The translations under genes and the position numbers were made by a program. Shown piece by piece: positions 61,121 through 64,000 of a stretch of 64,000 bases of DNA; within the stretch, counting starts at the first letter, position 1; each line of letters opens with the position of its first letter. The notes beneath the pieces are model-generated. The model ran no database searches, had not been told where the DNA came from, and saw nothing but the letters and a program-made list of their open reading frames with translations. This DNA comes from Priestia aryabhattai (GTDB taxonomy: Bacteria > Bacillota > Bacilli > Bacillales > Bacillaceae_H), in assembly GCF_023715685.1 (NCBI RefSeq), contig NZ_JAMBOQ010000001.1:1-64000 (forward strand), given 5' to 3'.

Positions 61121-61996
61121 GTGGAAATTAAAGAATTAACGACGTTTAAAACAATTGTTGCAGAAGGGACTTTTTCACTTGCAGCAAAAAAATTAAACTA
61201 TGCCCAGCCTACCGTCACAACTCATATAAAAAAGTTAGAAAAAGATCTTGGATTTCTTTTATTTGAACGAGGTTGGGAAGCAAAACTAACAAAGGAAGGT
61301 ACATTATTTGTAGAAGAAGTAGATAGCTTGTTGAAGCACTGGGAGTATTCAATATCTCAAGCACAACGTATAAGCAAAGAGGAAAAAGGAACAATCAAAA
61401 TAGGATTATCAGAATCTATTGCTGAGAAGCTGATGTCTTCTATATTAAGCTATCTAAATGCTGAGAAACCTTACATACACTGCGATTTTACCATTGGAAA
61501 CACCGCACTTTTATCGGAACTATTAAATCAAGATAAAATCGATTTTGCTGTTTGCGGAGAGAATAAAAACCTTTCCGGCGTGACTTTTACTCCGCTTGGT
61601 AAAGAACAAATTGAATTTATTGTTGATACGCCTAACCATCCATTATTACAACAGAAATCAGTTGAAATAGCAGATATTATTAACTATCCCATTCTAATAG
61701 GAGAAAATAGCTGTTATTATTATCACTCCGTAAACCATTTTTTATTGGAGAATAATTTAGCCTTTAAACGAGTCTACAACTGTAGTGCACTACACCTTAT
61801 TCCAGAAATGATGTTTGGACATACAGTAGGGATTATCCCTAGAGGAACTAGTTTGAAACCAAGTAATATCCTATTTAAAGTAAAAGGGTTTGATCCTCAG
61901 ATGCCTATAGGTTTATTAATTTCTTCTGAAAAAAGAAACTACTTGAGTCAGACAAAAAAACAAATTATAGAGGTAATTAAATCTTTATTATCGTAG
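61121..61996 (+). CDS. LysR-family regulator
   Basis: 291 residues from GTG at 61121 (GGGG site). N-terminal winged helix with AEGTFSLAAKKLNYAQPTVTTHIKKLEKDLG (about 12-42) and effector domain. It is divergent from the tautomerase/CMD pair 106 bp away, so it probably controls it. Effector unknown. Confidence 0.88.
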   Translation: MEIKELTTFKTIVAEGTFSLAAKKLNYAQPTVTTHIKKLEKDLGFLLFERGWEAKLTKEGTLFVEEVDSLLKHWEYSISQAQRISKEEKGTIKIGLSESIAEKLMSSILSYLNAEKPYIHCDFTIGNTALLSELLNQDKIDFAVCGENKNLSGVTFTPLGKEQIEFIVDTPNHPLLQQKSVEIADIINYPILIGENSCYYYHSVNHFLLENNLAFKRVYNCSALHLIPEMMFGHTVGIIPRGTSLKPSNILFKVKGFDPQMPIGLLISSEKRNYLSQTKKQIIEVIKSLLS

Positions 61997-62132
61997 ACGA
62001 ACACTTATCCAGAATAATGAATTCATTTATAAAAAAAAGAATCCTTTGCTTCCAAAGCAAAGGATTTTCAAATTTATAGTTATAGAGAGAATACATTATC
62101 ATTTTGGTCAGTTTTATAGATTAATATAATAC

Positions 62133-62758
62133 TCATCCACTATCTCTATCACGGGCATAGTTTTTTGATAAGCTTTCTCTAAAAACTTGAGGAAGAATCA
62201 TGTTTCTAAAATTTAAACCAATTAAATCTTCAATATCTTTATTTAAATACGACCATTTAGATGGAGGTTTCAGTAAATGGTCTAACAAAAGGGATTCATT
62301 AAAACCTATGACACATATATCTAAGCTCCGTTCTCCCATATCGCCCATTTCTTAAAAGAAGAAAACCATACAACTTTCTCTGAATTATAGTAAGGAGCAT
62401 CAGCAAGGCTATCCTCCGGTCCAGTTTCTAAGGCATTCATATAATCTTCACTTGATAAAGAAGTAGGAAGCTGCAAATAATTAAAATAGCCAAACTCTTT
62501 ATAAAAATAATCTGTGGGGTATGGATCTAAAACAGCAACTGTAACTTCTTTTTCATTAAAGATTTTTGTTAAATATTGTACCGTAGGCCAAAAATCCTCA
62601 CACATGACCCAATAGAACTCTTCAAATAAGTAATAATCACACCTTTTGTTAAATACTTGATTAGGCAATTCCTTATTCGTGTTAAAAAGACTTTTTAAAT
62701 TTTTATTAGTGGATTGAAAGTCTTTGATATCTTTAATGAAGAAATTTGTGGGCTGCAC
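62133..62758 (-). pseudogene. Hypothetical protein split by a 1-bp deletion
   Basis: GTG at 62758 after GAAGGAGG encodes FFIKDIKDFQSTNKNLKSLF and LDPYPTDYFYKEFGYFNYL up to WFSSFKKWAIW, then shifts and stops at 62321. The next frame continues GERSLDICVIGFNESLLLDH and DLIGLNFRNMIL to 62133. Adding one G at about 62340 (TGGGAG to TGGGGAG) restores one protein of about 208 residues. The composition (DYYLFEEFYWVMCEDFWP) recalls Bacillus proteins of possible immunity type; I do not name it. Confidence 0.65.
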
Positions 62759-62778
62759 AGTATAGCCTCCTTCTTTTA

Positions 62779-63330
62779 TTAACTGGGCGTAAGTTTGAAC
62801 GGCGTGATGTTATCAACCTCGCATCTTAGTTCATAAAATTGCATGATTAAGGGGTGCACATTAGAATTGTATCTTAAAGCTTTCAACGTCCTCTTGCCTA
62901 ACCTTCTATCCACTAATGCAAGAGCTTGAAAAATAACATTTTCAGAATTCAATGCTCGATTGATGGATAACTGAGGATACTGAATAAAAGCGTTATAAAC
63001 AAGATCAACGTTAAAAACACCTCTATGTTCTAGAATACTTGCAGTGTAGTCCATATCATCTACCTTCCCAATACACTCTGGGAAACATTCATATAAACAA
63101 TCTGGAAAGGGTTTGCTTGTTTTCTTCTTCACTTCCTCCCAAAGTTTATCGTGTTCCATTAAATATTTTGCTGAAGAAGCATTAAAAACTTCCTTCTTAT
63201 CTAGAGTAATCCAAATACGTGTCTGCTCTCCAAGAGAAACATTATATTTAGTCAAATGAATACCCAATCTATGCTTTAATTTATCACAAATTAAATTTTT
63301 CATATTTCCCTTTAATTTCGTCCATTTCAT
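62779..63330 (-). CDS. SF0329-family hypothetical protein
   Basis: 183 residues beginning KWTKLKGNMKNLICDKLKHR, with RIWITLDKKEVFNASSAKYL and the C-terminal RLGKRTLKALRYNSNVHPLIMQFYELR. This matches the pattern of the SF0329 family of unknown function. ATG follows AAGGATAG. It lies 20 bp upstream of the split gene, so the two were an operon. Confidence 0.65.
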   Translation of the reverse strand: MKWTKLKGNMKNLICDKLKHRLGIHLTKYNVSLGEQTRIWITLDKKEVFNASSAKYLMEHDKLWEEVKKKTSKPFPDCLYECFPECIGKVDDMDYTASILEHRGVFNVDLVYNAFIQYPQLSINRALNSENVIFQALALVDRRLGKRTLKALRYNSNVHPLIMQFYELRCEVDNITPFKLTPS

Positions 63331-63479
63331 GCTATCCTTGTACTCCTATTCTTTTCTAAAACTATACGATTCCGCTTATAGAAACATATTATACAAGATG
63401 TTTCTAGTTCAAGTGGTTTTTCTTGATGTATAGAACATACTGAGTCACCGTCCTATACATTAAAAAGAGCATCTGATAA

Positions 63480-63692
63480 TTAGATGCTCTTTTTATTCAC
63501 TTTATTTCTCTTTTTTACTAGTAGACTTACAATCATCATAAGCAAGCCTAAAATTCCAAGTGTTAAGTGAAAAAGATAGAAGACGTTCTCTCTTATGCAC
63601 CCAATAATGAATTGACCTCCAAATATCATAAAAAATGATAGTCCAGAATACAATGGAGGATTTTCTATAATATAATTTTTAACTTTATTCAT
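63480..63692 (-). CDS. Small two-helix membrane protein (70 aa)
   Basis: ATG after AAGGGGATT. Two membrane helices (YSGLSFFMIFGGQFIIGCI and LFHLTLGILGLLMMIVSLLV) and a basic tail KKRNKVNKK. Family not recognised. A hairpin (TTAAAAAGAGCATCTGATAATTAGATGCTCTTTTT) overlaps its 3' end and terminates it. Confidence 0.65.
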   Translation of the reverse strand: MNKVKNYIIENPPLYSGLSFFMIFGGQFIIGCIRENVFYLFHLTLGILGLLMMIVSLLVKKRNKVNKKSI

Positions 63693-63845
63693 TTAAAATC
63701 CCCTTATTCCCTTATAATTACATTTTATCAAAAATTATAATTAACTTCAGCCTGTATATGATATAAAGCTGCAGTTAATATAATTTTAGCAATACAATTA
63801 GTAAATAACAGAAAAGAGAGCATTGAGAATTTTCCATGCTCCCTT

Positions 63846-64000
63846 TTACATTAAATCGAAATAGGCTCCTTCTGGATACAAAGTGATGTATTTCTCGTCT
63901 TCAGGGTTTAAATAAGCTATTTTTACCCCTTCAAGCAGGTTGTTGCTCTTTAGTTCTTCTATAATTGTTTGTGTTGCCTTTTCAACATCTACAACATAGT
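63846..64000 (-). CDS. C-terminal part of a gene running off the window
   Basis: About 50 residues are visible: YVVDVEKATQTIIEELKSNN, then GVKIAYLNPEDEKYITLYPE and GAYFDLM before TAA. The 5' end is outside the window. Not recognised. Confidence 0.55.
   Translation of the reverse strand, partial: YVVDVEKATQTIIEELKSNNLLEGVKIAYLNPEDEKYITLYPEGAYFDLM

Overview
The window is low-GC Bacillaceae chromosome, most like Priestia (Bacillus) megaterium. I infer this from an alpha/beta SASP, coat-F-type spore proteins, KGG-repeat and YflT stress proteins with sigma-B promoters, a hutP-type histidine operon, a gutR/gutB glucitol locus and a qdoR/qdoI pair. No rRNA, tRNA or CRISPR array was seen.

Layout. 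0.4-9.4 kb is an amino-acid catabolic block on the minus strand: glutamate dehydrogenase, gabD, gabT behind a clear sigma-54 promoter, the PAS/AAA+ activator GabR, two small proteins and a PuuP-like permease. 9.8-14.5 kb is a spore and stress cluster, with two sigma-B promoters firing outward from one intergenic region. 14.8-16.5 kb holds qdoR-qdoI (quercetin dioxygenase). 16.6-23.2 kb is the glucitol regulon: fructokinase, transporter and sorbitol dehydrogenase on the minus strand, with the STAND-type activator GutR divergent. 23.3-25.4 kb is a scar: two truncated genes fused head-on, then a serine resolvase with a nonsense codon next to a res-like site. 27.4-35.9 kb is hutPHUIG plus a divergent HutM-like permease, with cre, CodY, HutP-terminator and back-to-back promoter signals.

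36-51 kb is accessory DNA: small ORFs, SMI1/SUKH and Nudix-like proteins, a murI-type racemase, a nitronate monooxygenase/MFS/LysR unit, several decayed genes, a dead IS3-family element and two DUF3231 paralogues. 51.1-55.4 kb is a Fur-controlled efeUMB-tatA iron-uptake operon. 56-64 kb carries DUF421, DoxX (Fur box), a methyltransferase behind a possible MVRRR leader peptide, a lipoprotein, a tautomerase/CMD/LysR unit and possible immunity-type genes.

The most unusual signal is a dispersed composite element of about 49 bp (roughly 26.8-59.5 kb). It has an 11-6-11 core resembling the Bacillus dif/Xer site, then a fixed 13-nt spacer and an RTATACAG box. It usually lies just beyond a gene's terminator. 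Other items are a probable Fur-controlled small RNA at about 50.68-50.77 kb, a second pair of 28-bp palindromes with 11-6-11 geometry (25.37 and 37.15 kb), and a dispersed terminator repeat family (12.2, 14.7, 16.5 and 23.2 kb).
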